Notes under the pieces: generated by a model
Databases searched by the model: none
The model's input: the letters and a program-made list of their open reading frames with translations, nothing else
What the model was told of the DNA's origin: nothing
Origin: Ruminococcus sp.
GTDB taxonomy: Bacteria > Bacillota > Clostridia > Oscillospirales > Acutalibacteraceae
Assembly (NCBI GenBank): GCA_023667385.1
Contig: JAMPAE010000137.1
Span: 1 to 5,064 of the forward strand
Length of the DNA stretch: 5,064 nucleotides
Reading direction: 5' to 3'
Position numbers and translations under genes: made by a program
Shown here: positions 4,595 through 5,064 of the stretch, in pieces
Position numbering within the stretch: position 1 is the first letter of the stretch
Layout of the letters: each line of letters opens with the position of its first letter

Positions 4595-5064
4595 ATGGCA
4601 CAAGCATTTGACCCGGTCTTCGGAAACTGGTACACCGAAAAGCAACTTGGCTCAGGCACAGACGGCAAGGTATATACAATAATCAGACAAAACGCTGACG
4701 GCACAAAGGAGCGCTCCATTCTGAAAACAATCAGAACAGGAGGCAGCCGTGATGAAAGCATTAATTTTAACAATATCGGCGAAATTTCAACTGAAAATGA
4801 CAGTGACAGCATTGTTCAAAACATCACAGATAACATTGACATAATCAAAAAAATGGACAGCGGCAAATTCTTTGTGAACTACGAAGAATGGGAAACTCGA
4901 GCCACCAGCGACGGAAAAGGCAGACTCATTCTGATTCGCATGGAGCGTATGCGCTCACTTGCTGATTTGCTGAATGATTTTTCGTTTACTCTCAATGAAA
5001 CAGTCAGGCTTGGGCTTTCAATCTGTCGCTCATTGATGCGTTGCCGTGATTTCGGCTATATCTA
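4595..5064 (+). CDS. Ser/Thr protein kinase-like protein, N-terminal part (cut by window end)
   Basis: 156 complete codons are present; the frame is open to the end. The translation starts MAQAFDPVFGNWYTEKQLGS and has the N-lobe of a Hanks-type kinase: a glycine-rich loop, LGSGTDGKVYTI (18-29), the ATP-anchoring Lys in ILKTI (Lys44), a hinge-like LILIRMERMRSLADLL (111-126) and an alpha-E-like helix ETVRLGLSICRSLMRCRDFGYI (135-156) that normally runs straight into HRDxKPxN. It would phosphorylate proteins on Ser/Thr using ATP. The expected alpha-C region is a polar, Asn/Asp/Ser-rich stretch (49-90) in which I cannot place the conserved Glu with confidence. No PASTA, FHA or membrane segment can be judged because the C-terminal part is missing. 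The last two bases are TA, so the next codon is Tyr or a stop. It is transcribed divergently from DUF1292. Confidence 0.78.
   Translation, partial: MAQAFDPVFGNWYTEKQLGSGTDGKVYTIIRQNADGTKERSILKTIRTGGSRDESINFNNIGEISTENDSDSIVQNITDNIDIIKKMDSGKFFVNYEEWETRATSDGKGRLILIRMERMRSLADLLNDFSFTLNETVRLGLSICRSLMRCRDFGYI

Noticed and set aside
4483..4812. 109-codon minus-strand reading frame
   Set aside because: It overlaps the kinase N-lobe on the opposite strand and the kinase leader, and has no family resemblance.

Overview
The window looks like a low-to-mid GC Gram-positive chromosome, most likely a gut-type clostridium of the Ruminococcus/Oscillospiraceae kind. The reasons are strong GGAGG-type ribosome binding sites, a class A PBP with a Thr/Pro-rich extracellular tail, a RuvX/DUF1292 pair typical of Firmicutes, half-size TauE/SafE proteins, a Firmicutes-style 6S RNA and a Hanks-type kinase. 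The taxonomic placement is inference from style; no marker gene settles it. I see no phage, transposon, CRISPR or tRNA signal.

Layout. (1) 37-2421, +: a bifunctional class A penicillin-binding protein (GT51 glycosyltransferase plus transpeptidase) with a poly-Lys cytoplasmic N-terminus and a Thr/Pro tail of about 90 residues. (2) 2441-2860, +: ruvX (YqgF), 19 bases after the PBP stop and probably co-transcribed with it. (3) 2867-2897: a hairpin with a perfect 10-bp stem that serves as a shared terminator between ruvX and the convergent gene; its stem contains the stop codon of that gene. (4) 3622 down to 2888, -: two consecutive half-length TauE/SafE membrane proteins, 12 bases apart, probably forming one transporter together. 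(5) 3623-3988 has no protein gene. It holds a minus-strand 6S RNA (about 3735-3959) with its promoter -10, a second minus-strand terminator with a GAAA tetraloop (3672-3700) next to a TTCACT repeat, and a weak promoter candidate for the TauE pair. (6) 4297 down to 3989, -: a highly acidic DUF1292 (YrzB-like) protein with an excellent sigma-A promoter (TTGACA, 17 bases, TAAAAT). (7) 4298-4594: a divergent AT-rich intergenic region with the DUF1292 promoter and an extended -10 promoter for the next gene. (8) 4595 to the end, +: the N-terminal 156 residues of a Ser/Thr protein kinase-like protein, cut just before the catalytic loop.

How they fit together. The PBP (wall synthesis) and RuvX (16S rRNA 5'-end maturation) form a housekeeping operon, and DUF1292 is a usual companion of ruvX in Firmicutes. 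Here ruvX and DUF1292 are separated by an inserted minus-strand block, the TauE pair plus 6S RNA. The 6S RNA regulates RNA polymerase globally and is not functionally tied to its neighbours, except that its promoter lies against or inside the DUF1292 3' end. The points most worth a second look are the 6S RNA with its 7-bp switch helix, the split TauE transporter, the terminator woven through two stop codons, and the kinase whose catalytic-loop His position appears to be Tyr or a stop.
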